The notes: generated from the letters alone by a model not told the origin. A stretch of DNA of 64,000 nucleotides from Vulcanococcus sp. (GCA_019264575.1 JAHUZV010000024.1:1-64000), one strand, 5' to 3'. Positions 52,282 through 62,305 are shown, numbered from the stretch's first letter. Program-made: numbers and translations.

Positions 52282-52653
52282 TCAACCTAACACTTCACCT
52301 GAACTGACTTCGCCAACCCGTTGGTAGTCATCGGCGATCCGTTCGATGTCGTCTTCACTGAGCAGCGCGCCCCGTTGCACTTCCACGATCAGCAGATCTT
52401 GATCACCAGCGCTGGCGCGGTGCAGGGCGCCGCAGGGGATGAGCAGGGTGCAGCCGGGTGTGGCTTCGTGGCTCTGGGTGCCGCAGAGCAGGGTGCCGTT
52501 GCCAGCTACCACCACCCAGTGCTCGCTGCGGTGGTGGTGGCGCTGCAGGCTGATGCGCTGGCCGGCGCGAATGCAGAGGCGTTTCACCAGGTAGCCCTCG
52601 CCGCTGCCCAGCGGTTCAAACCAGCCCCAGGGGCGCTCCACCACGTTGGTCAT
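52282..52653 (-). CDS. Cupin, mannose-6-phosphate isomerase type II-like
   Basis: A 123-residue single cupin. RPWGWFEPLGSGEGYLVKRLCI opens it like the C-terminal domain of ManC-type GDP-mannose pyrophosphorylases/isomerases. HHHRSEHWVVVAGNGTLLC supplies the metal-binding His/Glu set, and PCGALHRASAG the final His. The large nucleotidyltransferase half is absent, so it is either a free phosphomannose isomerase or a binding protein. It follows recD by 10 bases as the last gene of the recC-recB-recD operon. A mannose role would link it to glycan synthesis, but this is inference. Confidence 0.85.
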   Translation of the reverse strand: MTNVVERPWGWFEPLGSGEGYLVKRLCIRAGQRISLQRHHHRSEHWVVVAGNGTLLCGTQSHEATPGCTLLIPCGALHRASAGDQDLLIVEVQRGALLSEDDIERIADDYQRVGEVSSGEVLG

Positions 52654-52663
52654 GGGCCTGACG

Positions 52664-54277
52664 CTAGGTGGGTTGGACGGGCGTGACCAGCAGCACTCGC
52701 CTCCGGGCCCGGGTGAGCCCCGTGTAGAGCAGGCGCGGATCGCTGTGGCGGCTGGGGGGCAGCAGCAGCAACACCTCGCCGTACTGGCTGCCTTGGGCTT
52801 TGTGCACGGTGAGGGCCAGGGCCGGTTCGGCCCCCGCCAGCCGGGCCGGATGCAGGAGGCGCCCAGCGCTCATCAACACCAGACGCTGACCCTCACGCTC
52901 CACCAACACGCCGATATCCCCATTGGCCAGCTCCTGCTCCGGGCGGTTGAGACGGTTGAGCACCGGCGTGCCCAGGGGCCAGCGCTCCACGGGGGCTCCC
53001 AATGCAGAACCAAGCAGGGCGCGGTGCAGGGCTTCCACCCCCCAGGGCCCCTGGCGCAGCGGGCTCAGAGCGATGCGCTCCTCTAAAGCCTCCAGCAGAG
53101 CGGCGCTGTCTTCAGGATCTACCTGCTCTCCCTGCCAGCGCAGCGCTTGGCTGAGCTTCCGCAGCCGTTGCTGCTGCTCCCGCAAGGGCTGCAGCACAGC
53201 TGGTGGCAGCTGGGCAAGAGGTGCCTCCAGCCATTGCAGGTTGGCGTCTGGCGGTAGCTGCTCCAAGTGCGGCCGCAGGACTTCGAGCGGCTCGCCGGCG
53301 TTGGGTTGCGGTTGGCGCAGGGCGGAAGCCACGGCGGCGATGGCGCCGTTGTTGCGGTAGGTGGTTGTGAGTTCGATCACGGCGGATCCCAGCTGCTTGC
53401 GGCAGGCGGGGCGGCAGAGCTCCTCGAGCACGGCTCCGGTGCCCACCGGCGGCAGTTGGCCCGCATCGCCCACCAGCAGCAGGCGAGCCGTGGGGGGCAG
53501 TGCGCTGAGCAGGGAGCTCATCAAGGGCAGATCCACCATCGAGAGCTCATCCACCACCAGCAGATCCAGCTCCAGCGGCCGCCGGGCATCGCGGCCAAAG
53601 CGGTTGCTGCCCCGGGCCTCCAGCAGGCGGTGCAGGGTGGAGCAAGGCAGTGTTGGTGTGCCGCTGAGCGCTGCGCTCAGGCGCGCGGCCGCCTTGCCGG
53701 TGGGGGCCGCCAGCTGAATGCGGAGCTGAGGCTCGATCGCCAGGGCTGCCTCGAGCATCCGCACCACGGTGGAGGTTTTGCCGGTGCCCGGTCCGCCGAG
53801 CAGTAGCACCAGTTGGCGTTGCAACAGGGCCTCGGTGGCTGCCAATTGCTGCGCGTCGAGGCCGGCCGTCGCTGCTGCGGCCAGGGCCTTGTTCAGAGCG
53901 CTTGCGCTGGGGGCGGGGCTGAGCGGTGTGGATGCCCGCGCGATCACCTCGCTGAGGCAGCGCTGCAACTGCTCCTGCCAGCGCCGCCAGCGCAGCCAGG
54001 GGCCATCGCGCACGACCAGCGCTTCATCAGGCCAGGGATCGGCGTCGCTGGCCGGGCAGCTCAGCTCCTTCGCCTCGACCAGCCAGCCGCTGGCGGCCAG
54101 GGCCTCGAGGCATCCCTCGGGCAGCTCGGCTTGGCGGAGATCGAGCCCCAGCTCGCTTTGCTCCAGCGCCTCGATCAAGGCGCCGATCAGCGGCTGCAGC
54201 AGCGCTGGATCCACGCCGGCCGCTGGTGGTTGGCGGCGCAACAGTGTGTCGTGCAGGGCAGCGGCGAGCGCGCTCAT
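52664..54277 (-). CDS. recD: Exodeoxyribonuclease V, alpha subunit RecD
   Basis: A 537-residue SF1 helicase, the 5'-3' motor of RecBCD. An N-terminal helical part (1-140) is followed by LLLGGPGTGKTSTVVRMLEA (Walker A), LLVVDELSMVDLPLMSSLL (Walker B), LLLVGDAGQLPPVGTGAVLEEL, VIELTTTYRNN, and the late ALTVHKAQGSQYGEV and YTGLTRARRRVLLV. Length is near that of E. coli RecD (608) with a shorter N-terminus. The ATG overlaps the recB stop (ATGA). The order recC-recB-recD keeps the three subunits together. Confidence 0.95.
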   Translation of the reverse strand: MSALAAALHDTLLRRQPPAAGVDPALLQPLIGALIEALEQSELGLDLRQAELPEGCLEALAASGWLVEAKELSCPASDADPWPDEALVVRDGPWLRWRRWQEQLQRCLSEVIARASTPLSPAPSASALNKALAAAATAGLDAQQLAATEALLQRQLVLLLGGPGTGKTSTVVRMLEAALAIEPQLRIQLAAPTGKAAARLSAALSGTPTLPCSTLHRLLEARGSNRFGRDARRPLELDLLVVDELSMVDLPLMSSLLSALPPTARLLLVGDAGQLPPVGTGAVLEELCRPACRKQLGSAVIELTTTYRNNGAIAAVASALRQPQPNAGEPLEVLRPHLEQLPPDANLQWLEAPLAQLPPAVLQPLREQQQRLRKLSQALRWQGEQVDPEDSAALLEALEERIALSPLRQGPWGVEALHRALLGSALGAPVERWPLGTPVLNRLNRPEQELANGDIGVLVEREGQRLVLMSAGRLLHPARLAGAEPALALTVHKAQGSQYGEVLLLLPPSRHSDPRLLYTGLTRARRRVLLVTPVQPT

Positions 54278-57200
54278 GGCTGGCCCTCCCGCAGCAGCGC
54301 ATCCAGGGCGAGCAGGCGCTCCAGAGGTGGGGTGTCCACCAGCACGCCCGGAACGCCTGCTTCCGGATTTGCCACAGGGCCAGGCACGCCCCGCAGGAAC
54401 ACGTAGGCGTAGCCGCCCAGGTGTTCGGCGGGGTCGTAGCCCGGTAGGCGCCAGCGCAGGTAGCGGTGCAGAGCCACCGAATACAGATGGGCCTGCAGGG
54501 GGTAGTGGCTGCGCACCATCAGCTCGGCCATGGCGGGTTGCTGGTAGTCGGCCGGGCCGCAGGCCACCACTTGGCCTTGGCTGCCTTTGCGACCCAGCCA
54601 GTTGCTCTTCCAGTCGGCTACCCACCAGCGCTGCTGCCACTGGAACACCAGATCGATCGAGCCGGTGAGGAAGCCGCGGCTGGCCACCTGCAGGCCGCGC
54701 AAGTGCCGGCCGTACTCGGCCCCGAAGCGGCCGCCGGGATGCTGTTCAAAGGCCGCGGCCAGGCCGCTGCTGCGCACCAGACGATCGGACGCCACGTGGG
54801 CCAGGGGCAGATCGAAGTTGAGTTCGCTCAACCAGCTGCCGCTGGCCAGATCCATCAGCCGGCAGGCGCCCAGTGCACCCCCCAGCGGACTGTGCACCAG
54901 TTGCACCAGCCCCTCGAGCAGCGGCTCCAGCAGCTCCGCCTCCAGGCCGGCGCGCTCCAGCTCCTGCACCAGTAGCGGTTGGCTGGCTTTCGGGTCGCCT
55001 GCCAGCTGCGCGAAATCGAGCTGCTCGAGCATGCGGTGCAGCGCATCACCAGGACCGGCGCCGCGGGGGAAGTGGGCCAGTGGGCCCAGGGCCGGCCAGA
55101 GAGAGCTGGCGGCTGGAGCGGCGGCGACGTCGCTGTCGTCTGGGGTGGTGAGGGCATCGCTGTCACGGCCTTCGTCCTGGGCCTGGGGCGGCAGCGCTGC
55201 TTCGGCGTGGGCCCAGGCGGAATAGCTGGCGCGGCCCCAGCGGCTATCGAGCGGGCGGTTTGGGGTGGGGCCCAGCTGCAGCGCTCCCCGTTCGGGATCG
55301 GGGCGCCAGGGACGCTCCGCTGGCGGCAGCGGCGTGGGATCGATCGTGTGGAGTTCGGGCAGCTCGGGTTGCTCCAGCCAGGGGCTGAGCGGATTGCCGG
55401 CTTCGGCGTGTTCGGCTCCAGGCCAGGCGAGCACCAGCAGGTGTTGGGCGCGGGTGCAGGCCACGTAGGCCAGGCGTTCGGCTTCCTGCAGCTGGGCTTC
55501 GTAGTCCTGGGCGGCGGCGGCGCGGCCGGGGCCCCAGTAGGGATTGAGGAGCAGATCCAGGCGGGGTTCGGTGCTGCCGGGCGGCAACCAGCGCCGCCCC
55601 AACCGCTGGGCGCCGGCGCGGGCCGGAGCTGGTGCTTTCCAGAGGTAGGGGCAAACCACCACCGGATATTCCAGGCCTTTGCTGCGGTGCACCGTCACCA
55701 CCGCAATCGCGGACTGGGCCGCATCGCTGCGGCAGAGGTGGGCATCGGGTGGGTCGCGCTCCTCCTGCAGCCGCAGGTTGCGCAGCCAATCCGCTGCCGC
55801 CACCGCCCCCAGCCCCTGGCTGTGCATCTGCTCCTGCACCAGCTCGGCCGCCTGTTGCAGATCCGCCAGGGCGCGGCCCCGCAAGGAGAGCTGGGCCAGC
55901 CCATCGGCCGCGAGCAGTTCGGCGAGTACGCCGGTGAGCCCCAGGCGCGGCAGTTGCTGCGCCCATTGGCTCAGATCGGCCGCCAGCTGATCCCAGCGCT
56001 CGGGTGGGCTGCTGCGCAACTCCTCCGCTGGCCAGCCCAGCAGGGCTGAGGCCGCCAGCAGCCGTTGGCGGCCGGGATCCCCCGGGCTTGACAGGGCATC
56101 GAGCAGCCGCTGCAGAGCAGTGGCCCCCACGGTTTCGAACACATCGCCGCGGCTCACCAGCCGGCTGGGCAACTGCCGCTGCTCCAGGGCGGCGCGCAGG
56201 CTCTCGGCCTGGCTGTGACGGCCCACCAAGAGGCAGAGATCACCGGGTTGCAGCACCCGCTCGCTCTCGCCCTGCCGCAGCAGCAAGCGCCGCTCCAGCA
56301 AGGCCTGGCACCAGGCCGCCACGCGGCTTTCGAGCTGGGCTGGCTCCACGGGCAGGGTTTGCAGAGGCGATTCGCCCGCCGCCAGCAGCAGCTCGCCCTT
56401 GCGGGCCTTGGCCTCCACGGCGGGCACGTCCAGGCCGGAGCGCACCAGGCCGGGCCGCATCAGGGCATTGAGCCCCGCCACCAGGGCCTCGCTGGAGCGG
56501 CGGTTTTCGGTGAGGCCGTAGCTGGTGCTGGCCGCCGCCGCCGCCTGGCGATAGGTGGCCAGTTCGCCGCCGCGGAAGCGGTAGATCGCCTGCTTGGGAT
56601 CGCCCACCATCACCAGCAAGTGCTGCGAGCCGGCGCCGGTGAAGGCCTTCTGCAGGATGCGCCACTGGATCGGGTCGGTGTCCTGGAATTCATCGATCAG
56701 GGCGGCGCGGTAGCGCTGGGCCACGGCCGCCAGCAGCGGCGACTCACTGCTCTGGGGATCCGGGCCTGGATCGAGCGCTTCGAGCAGCTGACCGAAACCC
56801 ATCTGGCCGCTGCGTTCGCGCCGGCGGGCCAGCTCGCTGCGGCCACAATGGGCGAAGTGCAGCAGCGCCAGTTCCGCCGGCCCATCCACCAACGCGGCGA
56901 TCGCCTCCATCAATGGACGCTGCGGCAGTGACACCCCATCGCCATGGGCCAGCGCCGCCACCTTGCAGAAGCTGCCGGGGTGGAAGTAGCCGAGCAGATC
57001 GCTCTGACTGAGCACCTCCTGATAGCTCGGGGCTGCGCTGGGATCGGGCCGGCCATCGAGCCAGGTCTGCACCCGCTCGAGCTTGTCGGGTTTGGCTTTG
57101 AGCCGGTAGGGCTTAGGAGCGATCCCCAGGCTTTTCAGCTCGCGGGCCGCGGCGGCCAGATCGTCTTCCAGGGCGGTGCTGTGCTCCAGCCATTCCTGGT

Positions 57201-57903
57201 GGAAGCGCTGCCAGAGCTGTGGCCAGAGGGCCTCGAGCTGCGGGGCCAGCGGCGCCTCGCTGCTCAGCTCCGGTGGCAGGGGATCGAGAGCCAGGGCGGG
57301 GTCGCCATCGAGGCTGCCCAGCAGCGCGGTGAGCTGCTCGGGGGTGACATGCCGCTGGCGCAGACCCGCCAACAGGCCTGCTGGAAGGGGCAGCACCTGG
57401 CGGCTCCAGTAGTCGTGCACCAGCTCGGCGCGGCGCTCGCGGCCTTCGCTCTCCAGGCTCACCGCCGGCCCCAGGCCCGCCTCAAGCGCCTGGCGCTGCA
57501 GGGTGCGCCGGCAGAAGCCATGGATGGTGGTGATGTCTGCGCGATCGAGCTGCTCGAGCGCCAGGAGCAAGCGGCCGCGCAGCAGTGCGGGTGGGTTGGG
57601 GCCCAGGGCTTCGAGCCATGCCGCCAGGGGGGCATCGCCGGGTGTGGCGGCACTGCCGGGCTCGAGCAGCTGCAGGGCCTCCTGCAGCCGGCGGGCGATG
57701 CGATCGCGCAGCTCCGCGGCCGCCGCATCGGTGAAGGTGACCACCAGCAGTTGCTCCACCGTGAGCGGTGCGCTGCCCTCGCTGAGCAGGCGCAGCACCA
57801 GGTGAGCGAGAGCGAAGGTTTTGCCCGTGCCCGCACTCGCCTCCAGCAAGCGGATGCCCGGGCTGAGGGGCATGGCGTTGGCATTGAAGCGGAGCAGGCT
57901 CAT
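54274..57903 (-). CDS. recB: Exodeoxyribonuclease V, beta subunit RecB
   Basis: A 1209-residue helicase-nuclease. Residues 1-900 form a UvrD-like helicase: LLEASAGTGKTFALAHLVLRLL (motif I near residue 20), ALIDEFQDTDPIQW (motif II), VMVGDPKQAIYRFRGGEL (motif III), VVTVHRSKGLEYPVVVCPYLW (motif V) and RLAYVACTRAQHLLVL (motif VI). The C-terminal nuclease has WWVADWKSNWLG, with the Asp and Lys that bind metal in E. coli RecB (DYKSNWLG), followed by HYPLQAHLYSVALHRYL. The nuclease site is therefore intact. ATGA overlaps link it to recC and recD. Confidence 0.96.
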   Translation of the reverse strand: MSLLRFNANAMPLSPGIRLLEASAGTGKTFALAHLVLRLLSEGSAPLTVEQLLVVTFTDAAAAELRDRIARRLQEALQLLEPGSAATPGDAPLAAWLEALGPNPPALLRGRLLLALEQLDRADITTIHGFCRRTLQRQALEAGLGPAVSLESEGRERRAELVHDYWSRQVLPLPAGLLAGLRQRHVTPEQLTALLGSLDGDPALALDPLPPELSSEAPLAPQLEALWPQLWQRFHQEWLEHSTALEDDLAAAARELKSLGIAPKPYRLKAKPDKLERVQTWLDGRPDPSAAPSYQEVLSQSDLLGYFHPGSFCKVAALAHGDGVSLPQRPLMEAIAALVDGPAELALLHFAHCGRSELARRRERSGQMGFGQLLEALDPGPDPQSSESPLLAAVAQRYRAALIDEFQDTDPIQWRILQKAFTGAGSQHLLVMVGDPKQAIYRFRGGELATYRQAAAAASTSYGLTENRRSSEALVAGLNALMRPGLVRSGLDVPAVEAKARKGELLLAAGESPLQTLPVEPAQLESRVAAWCQALLERRLLLRQGESERVLQPGDLCLLVGRHSQAESLRAALEQRQLPSRLVSRGDVFETVGATALQRLLDALSSPGDPGRQRLLAASALLGWPAEELRSSPPERWDQLAADLSQWAQQLPRLGLTGVLAELLAADGLAQLSLRGRALADLQQAAELVQEQMHSQGLGAVAAADWLRNLRLQEERDPPDAHLCRSDAAQSAIAVVTVHRSKGLEYPVVVCPYLWKAPAPARAGAQRLGRRWLPPGSTEPRLDLLLNPYWGPGRAAAAQDYEAQLQEAERLAYVACTRAQHLLVLAWPGAEHAEAGNPLSPWLEQPELPELHTIDPTPLPPAERPWRPDPERGALQLGPTPNRPLDSRWGRASYSAWAHAEAALPPQAQDEGRDSDALTTPDDSDVAAAPAASSLWPALGPLAHFPRGAGPGDALHRMLEQLDFAQLAGDPKASQPLLVQELERAGLEAELLEPLLEGLVQLVHSPLGGALGACRLMDLASGSWLSELNFDLPLAHVASDRLVRSSGLAAAFEQHPGGRFGAEYGRHLRGLQVASRGFLTGSIDLVFQWQQRWWVADWKSNWLGRKGSQGQVVACGPADYQQPAMAELMVRSHYPLQAHLYSVALHRYLRWRLPGYDPAEHLGGYAYVFLRGVPGPVANPEAGVPGVLVDTPPLERLLALDALLREGQP

Positions 57904-60900
57904 GCCTTCACCTCCTGGCGCCGCTCCAGCAGGGGCCCGTGTAAGGCCAGGGCCAGGGCCTCGAGTTCCGGCGTGAGCAGTTGCTCGAGCGGCAGATCGG
58001 CGCCGAAACACACCGCCTGCACCGGATCGCGCCGTTCCCCCCGCTGCATGGCGTTGCCCTCCCAGGCGGCCAGGGCTGCGCTCCAGCGGCGGTGCTCGGC
58101 CGCGGCTGCATAGGCCCAGCCGGTTTCTGGAGGCAGAGGCCAGCATTGATGCCGGTGTGGGCCGTGCCAGTGGCGCAGTTGCTCCAGCTGTGCGGCGGCT
58201 TCGGCGGCGGGCAGGGCTTCCAGCCGCTCCAGCACCCGGAAGCGGTGGCCATCACGGCCCACCAGGGCGGCGCCAGTGGGGGCCTGGCCGGCGGCGCAGG
58301 CGAGCAGCAGCTCCAGCCAGAGCACCAGCCGCTGCGGTGTGCGCGGTTTGGCGGTGTGAACGAGCACCAGCTGGCGGCTGCGCCATGGCAGCTCTGCCGC
58401 CAGCCCATCCCAGCTGGCTGGGCGCAGCTGCGGCTCTCCGAGCAGTTCCAGGCAGCTGCTCAGGGCCAGCCAGCGCTGCTCGAGCTGCTGCACCTCCAGC
58501 TCACCGGCGGCCAGCTGTGGGAGCAGGCCTGTGCCCCGTTCCAGCTGCGGCCAGTCGGGCAGGGCCGGCGGCAACGGGTCGAGCTGTTGGCGCAGCAGCG
58601 CTGATCGCTCCCGCTCCCCCAGCTCCAGGGCATCGCGATCGAGCACGGGATGATCGAACTCGCGGGGGCGCAGGCCCAGGCCTTCCAGCCAGCTGCGCTG
58701 TGGTTGCTCGATCCATTGGCGCAGTGCACTCCAGGCTTGCTCTGGCGTCGACGCCGGCTCGGGCTCCTGAGGCTGCGCAGCCAGGGCGCTGAAGGCGAGC
58801 CCCCGCGCGGGCGGTGCCGCCAGCCCCTGCTCGAGCTGTTGGCGAGCCTGCAGCAGGCGGCGATCGCAGCTGGCGGGCGGCCAGGGCTCGGAGGGCAGGA
58901 AATTGGCGCGCTCGAGCGGGTTGGCACAGTGCACCCGCAGGGGCAGTTGCGGCAGTTCGCGGCTGAGCCACTCCAGCCATTGCCGCACCGGTGTGGAGGC
59001 CTCGAGCGCTTCTCCGGTGCGCTCATCGCGGTTGCTCCAGCTCACCAGCAGGTGCTGCCGCGCCGACAGCAGGCTCTCGAGCAGCACGTAGCGGTCTTGA
59101 TCACCGCTGCTCGGATCCCCCAGCTGGCGTTGTTGCTCGAGCAGGTGGAATCCGGGCCGCTGCCGCTGGCGCGGGAAGGCACCGGCATCCAGGCCCATCA
59201 GCACCACCACCTTGTGGGGAATGGCGCGCATCGGCTCGAGGGCGCTGATCGTGAGGGCGCCGGAGCGATGCCCGAAACGGCCGCTGCCCTCGCTCAAGCG
59301 CTCCCCCAGCAGCTCCGCCACCACCGGCGCTGCCAGCTCCAGCGCGCTGGCCTCCGCTACTGCTTTCCAGTCGGCCAGGGCGGCATGAATGCTCTGCAGC
59401 TCCCAGGCCCGCTCCCCGCCTTCGGCGAACAAGGCGTTGAGCAGCTGCCGCAGGCCCGTGATCCATTCCGCCGGTGTGCGCGGTTTCCCGAGCCAGCGCA
59501 GCTGCTGCAACAGGGCCCGCAGCAAGGCGATCCAGCGTTGCTGTTGCTCGAGGCTGCCCTCCATCGCCAGCGGGGCACAGTTGCCGGGAGCCAGGCCCGG
59601 CTGCTCTGGCAGCACCAGGCCGAGCACGAGGCGATCAAGGGCCCACTCCAGGCTGTGGCTGTCGCCGCCGCCGCGATCCGCGCCATCGAGCCCCCAGCGG
59701 AAGCCGGCCTCCTGCAGCACCCGGCTGGTCGCAGCGGCATCATCTCCGGTGAGCCCCTGGGCTTCGAGCAAGGGCGTGCACGCCAGCAGCCGCTCCAGAG
59801 CTGAAGCGGTGAAGCGCTCTCCCCCCAGCTGCAGCAGCTCGAGCAGCCCCTGGCTGATGCCCGCCTCGCTCTGCTGGCTGCGGTCGGTGAGGCGCCAGGG
59901 CAAGGACACGCCGGTGGCGCTGCTATCGCCAAACACCGCCCCCACCAGCGGCGCGAAGGCTTCCACCTGGGGGGTCATCACCAGGATGTCGCGCGGTTCG
60001 AGGTTGGGATCGGCCGCGAGCAGCTGTAGCAAGCGATCCCGCAGCACCTGCAGCTGGCGCAGCCGGCCGGGGCAGGCATGGAACTCCAGCGAGCTGTCCC
60101 CGGGTAGGGCCTGCAGCGCTTCGGGGGCTTCACCGTCAGCCTGACCGCTTGCCAGCCGCTCCTGCAGTTGCTCCAGCAGTGAGGCGGGGCGGCCCTGGTC
60201 GGCGGCCACGGCGGCGGGTGCAAAGAACAGATCGCCTTCGCGCGATTCCCCCAGCTGGCTCTCGCCACTGCCTTCGAGCAGCTGTTGAAATTCAGCCCCC
60301 AGCCGCCCGAATCGCGCCTCCAGCCCAGGCACCTCCAACAGCCAGTCGCTGCTCAAGGGATCGCGGCTGCCGGCGCCTTCACGCCGCTGCCAGAGATCGC
60401 GGCAGGGAGTGAGCAGATACAGCTCCACGGCCTGGCAGGCCGAGATCGCCTGGAGCAACTCCACCTGTACCGGCGCCAGGCTGCTCAGACCAAAAAGCCG
60501 CAGCGGCTGTGCGTTGCGGGTCTCTGGCCGCCAGCCTTGCTGCAGCCGGCGGATCAGAGCTAGGGCCCTCAGTCCAAAGGGTTCGCATGGGAGCGCCTCC
60601 GCCAGGCTGCGCACCAGCAGTGGTTGCCAGAGCAGCGCCGGGGCGAGGGGCTGGCCGCGGCTATCCACGGCGTTGCCCTGTAGCCAGGCCTCGAGCATGG
60701 CCGGGCGATAGAGGCCGTAGTCGTCGATGGCATCGGCGATGGCGCGGGCCAGCTGCCAGAGGGGGCGATCGAGCTGGCGCAGCGGGCTGTGGCCCTGGCG
60801 CTGCTGCAGCCAGCGCTGCAGAGGTGAGGCCTCTGGCTGCTCAAGCAGGGCGGGCAACTGCTCCAGCAGCGGCCACACCAGGTTCTGGGCTCGCCACGGG

Positions 60901-61160
60901 TCTGGCCCGGTGGCCTGGCTTTCGCCGAGCCATTGATCCACCAGTTGGCGCAGCTGACTGGTGGGGAAGGGAAAGCGCAGGTTGGCGGCGATGCCGGCGC
61001 TCAGGCCCGTGGCGATCTGCTCCCCCAGCCAGCGGCTGGTGGGCCAGGTGTTCACCACCACCTGCACCTGCTCCAGCGGCCCGGGGGGCTCCAGCTCCAA
61101 CTGGGCCGCCAACACCTGGGCCAGCAGTTCGGCGCGATTGCTGCGATACAGCGTGAGCAA
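57900..61160 (-). CDS. recC: Exodeoxyribonuclease V, gamma subunit RecC
   Basis: A 1086-residue Chi-recognition subunit. LTLYRSNRAELLAQVLAA opens as in RecC, followed by VVVNTWPTSRWLGEQIATGLSAGIAANLRFPFP. The inactive helicase-like domains follow (DILVMTPQVEAFAPLVGAVF; KVVVLMGLDAGAFPRQRQRPGFHLL, with the GLDAGAFPR that marks the family). The start is TTG at 61160, because no ATG lies nearby and the conserved sequence begins there. It is 3 bases after the phosphatase stop and overlaps recB. Confidence 0.94.
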   Translation of the reverse strand: MLTLYRSNRAELLAQVLAAQLELEPPGPLEQVQVVVNTWPTSRWLGEQIATGLSAGIAANLRFPFPTSQLRQLVDQWLGESQATGPDPWRAQNLVWPLLEQLPALLEQPEASPLQRWLQQRQGHSPLRQLDRPLWQLARAIADAIDDYGLYRPAMLEAWLQGNAVDSRGQPLAPALLWQPLLVRSLAEALPCEPFGLRALALIRRLQQGWRPETRNAQPLRLFGLSSLAPVQVELLQAISACQAVELYLLTPCRDLWQRREGAGSRDPLSSDWLLEVPGLEARFGRLGAEFQQLLEGSGESQLGESREGDLFFAPAAVAADQGRPASLLEQLQERLASGQADGEAPEALQALPGDSSLEFHACPGRLRQLQVLRDRLLQLLAADPNLEPRDILVMTPQVEAFAPLVGAVFGDSSATGVSLPWRLTDRSQQSEAGISQGLLELLQLGGERFTASALERLLACTPLLEAQGLTGDDAAATSRVLQEAGFRWGLDGADRGGGDSHSLEWALDRLVLGLVLPEQPGLAPGNCAPLAMEGSLEQQQRWIALLRALLQQLRWLGKPRTPAEWITGLRQLLNALFAEGGERAWELQSIHAALADWKAVAEASALELAAPVVAELLGERLSEGSGRFGHRSGALTISALEPMRAIPHKVVVLMGLDAGAFPRQRQRPGFHLLEQQRQLGDPSSGDQDRYVLLESLLSARQHLLVSWSNRDERTGEALEASTPVRQWLEWLSRELPQLPLRVHCANPLERANFLPSEPWPPASCDRRLLQARQQLEQGLAAPPARGLAFSALAAQPQEPEPASTPEQAWSALRQWIEQPQRSWLEGLGLRPREFDHPVLDRDALELGERERSALLRQQLDPLPPALPDWPQLERGTGLLPQLAAGELEVQQLEQRWLALSSCLELLGEPQLRPASWDGLAAELPWRSRQLVLVHTAKPRTPQRLVLWLELLLACAAGQAPTGAALVGRDGHRFRVLERLEALPAAEAAAQLEQLRHWHGPHRHQCWPLPPETGWAYAAAAEHRRWSAALAAWEGNAMQRGERRDPVQAVCFGADLPLEQLLTPELEALALALHGPLLERRQEVKA

Positions 61161-61163
61161 GGC

Positions 61164-61841
61164 TCAGCCCAGGGCTACAGCCGGCTCCGGTGCACGGGCG
61201 CGGAAACCGGGTAGTGGCGAGGCCTGCTCGGCCCGCAGACCGGGAACAGCAATCACCGCCTGGGTTTCCGGGCAGTAGGCGCTCAGATCACCGCCGTAGC
61301 AGGCGCCCGTGTCCACCATCACGATGTGATGGAGCCGGCGCACGTGGGGGCCGGGGGTGTGGCCGATCACCACATCACCGAAGCGGCCGTCGTAGTTCTG
61401 CCAAAAATCGAGCCGCACCCGCAGATCCGGCTGCCAGGTGCTCGGATCAAAGCCGGCATGGGTCGCGACCCAGCCTTCACCCCAATAGGCCAAAGGCAGG
61501 TGCTGCAGCCGCTCCAGCCATTGGCTGCAACGCTCTTCTCCCAGCTGGCGGTAGGTGTCGCAGCCGGCCAGGCGACGCTCGGCCTGCCAGCTGCCGCGCT
61601 GCAGGCCGCTGATCAGGTCTTGTTCGTGGTTGCCCCGCAGCCACACCGCGCGGCCCGATTCCACCAGGCCCCAGATGCGCTCCATGCTGGCTTCGATGCC
61701 AGGGCCACGATTGATCGCATCACCGCAGAAGATCAGCCGGTCGCCAGCGGGAAGCCGCAGCAACAACTGCTCGAGGGCGTCAGCGCAACCATGAACGTCA
61801 CCGATCACCCAGTGGTGAGAGCGGCGATTGGAGGACGTCAT
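61164..61841 (-). CDS. Metallophosphoesterase, bis(5'-nucleosyl)-tetraphosphatase/serine-threonine phosphatase type
   Basis: A 225-residue PPP-type phosphatase. HHWVIGDVHGCADALEQLL (GDxHG), LIFCGDAINRGPG (GDxxxRG), VWLRGNHEQDL (GNHE) and VIGHTPGP with VMVDTGACYGGDL supply the metal ligands. This set is shared by PrpA/ApaH-like phosphatases; substrate protein or nucleotide cannot be decided. The start at 61841 is chosen; a Met six codons upstream is possible. Its stop lies 3 bases from recC, so it may head the RecBCD transcript. Confidence 0.88.
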   Translation of the reverse strand: MTSSNRRSHHWVIGDVHGCADALEQLLLRLPAGDRLIFCGDAINRGPGIEASMERIWGLVESGRAVWLRGNHEQDLISGLQRGSWQAERRLAGCDTYRQLGEERCSQWLERLQHLPLAYWGEGWVATHAGFDPSTWQPDLRVRLDFWQNYDGRFGDVVIGHTPGPHVRRLHHIVMVDTGACYGGDLSAYCPETQAVIAVPGLRAEQASPLPGFRARAPEPAVALG

Positions 61842-61933
61842 GCAGACGGCGCGTTGCATCCAGTCTTGCCATTCGGCGGTGGTTCTGTCACCCCTGCAAC
61901 GCCATTAACCTGCCGGCAACCACGCCAGCGCTG

Positions 61934-62293
61934 ATGGATAGCCAGCCCACGGATCCGCGCACCCTGTCGGTAGGGCAGCGGGTTTCGATCCTGGTGAAAG
62001 CGCTCGATGGGGCCAAGCGCACCAATGAGGCGCTGGCGAATTGCAGCAACGGCGATCAGATGGTGGAGGTGCTGCTCGATGCCTCCCGCAAGCTCGGCCT
62101 GGGGCTCACGCGCGCGGAGCTCACCCGCACCCCGCCCATCCGCGATTGGATCTGGTGGAAGAACAAGGAGGCCTTGCTCACCATCGGCGATGCCAAACCC
62201 CGCTACCAGCAGGACGGCGATCAGGGGCGTCCGGCTGATAACGCTGAGGGCTCCGGTGAGCCGCCGCGCAAGAAGTTTCTCGGGTTGTTCTGA
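61934..62293 (+). CDS. Small hypothetical protein, weakly Nif11-like
   Basis: A 119-residue protein. A helical N-terminal part contains NGDQMVEVLLDASRKLGLGLTRAEL, which resembles the helix-turn of Nif11-type domains in cyanobacteria; there is no double-Gly cleavage site. A Trp-rich stretch follows (RDWIWWKNKEALL), then a charged, disordered tail ending KKFLGLF. It is divergent from the phosphatase and converges on ycf54, 12 bases apart. Function unknown. Confidence 0.65.
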   Translation: MDSQPTDPRTLSVGQRVSILVKALDGAKRTNEALANCSNGDQMVEVLLDASRKLGLGLTRAELTRTPPIRDWIWWKNKEALLTIGDAKPRYQQDGDQGRPADNAEGSGEPPRKKFLGLF

Positions 62294-62305
62294 GCGCGCC
62301 GTGCC

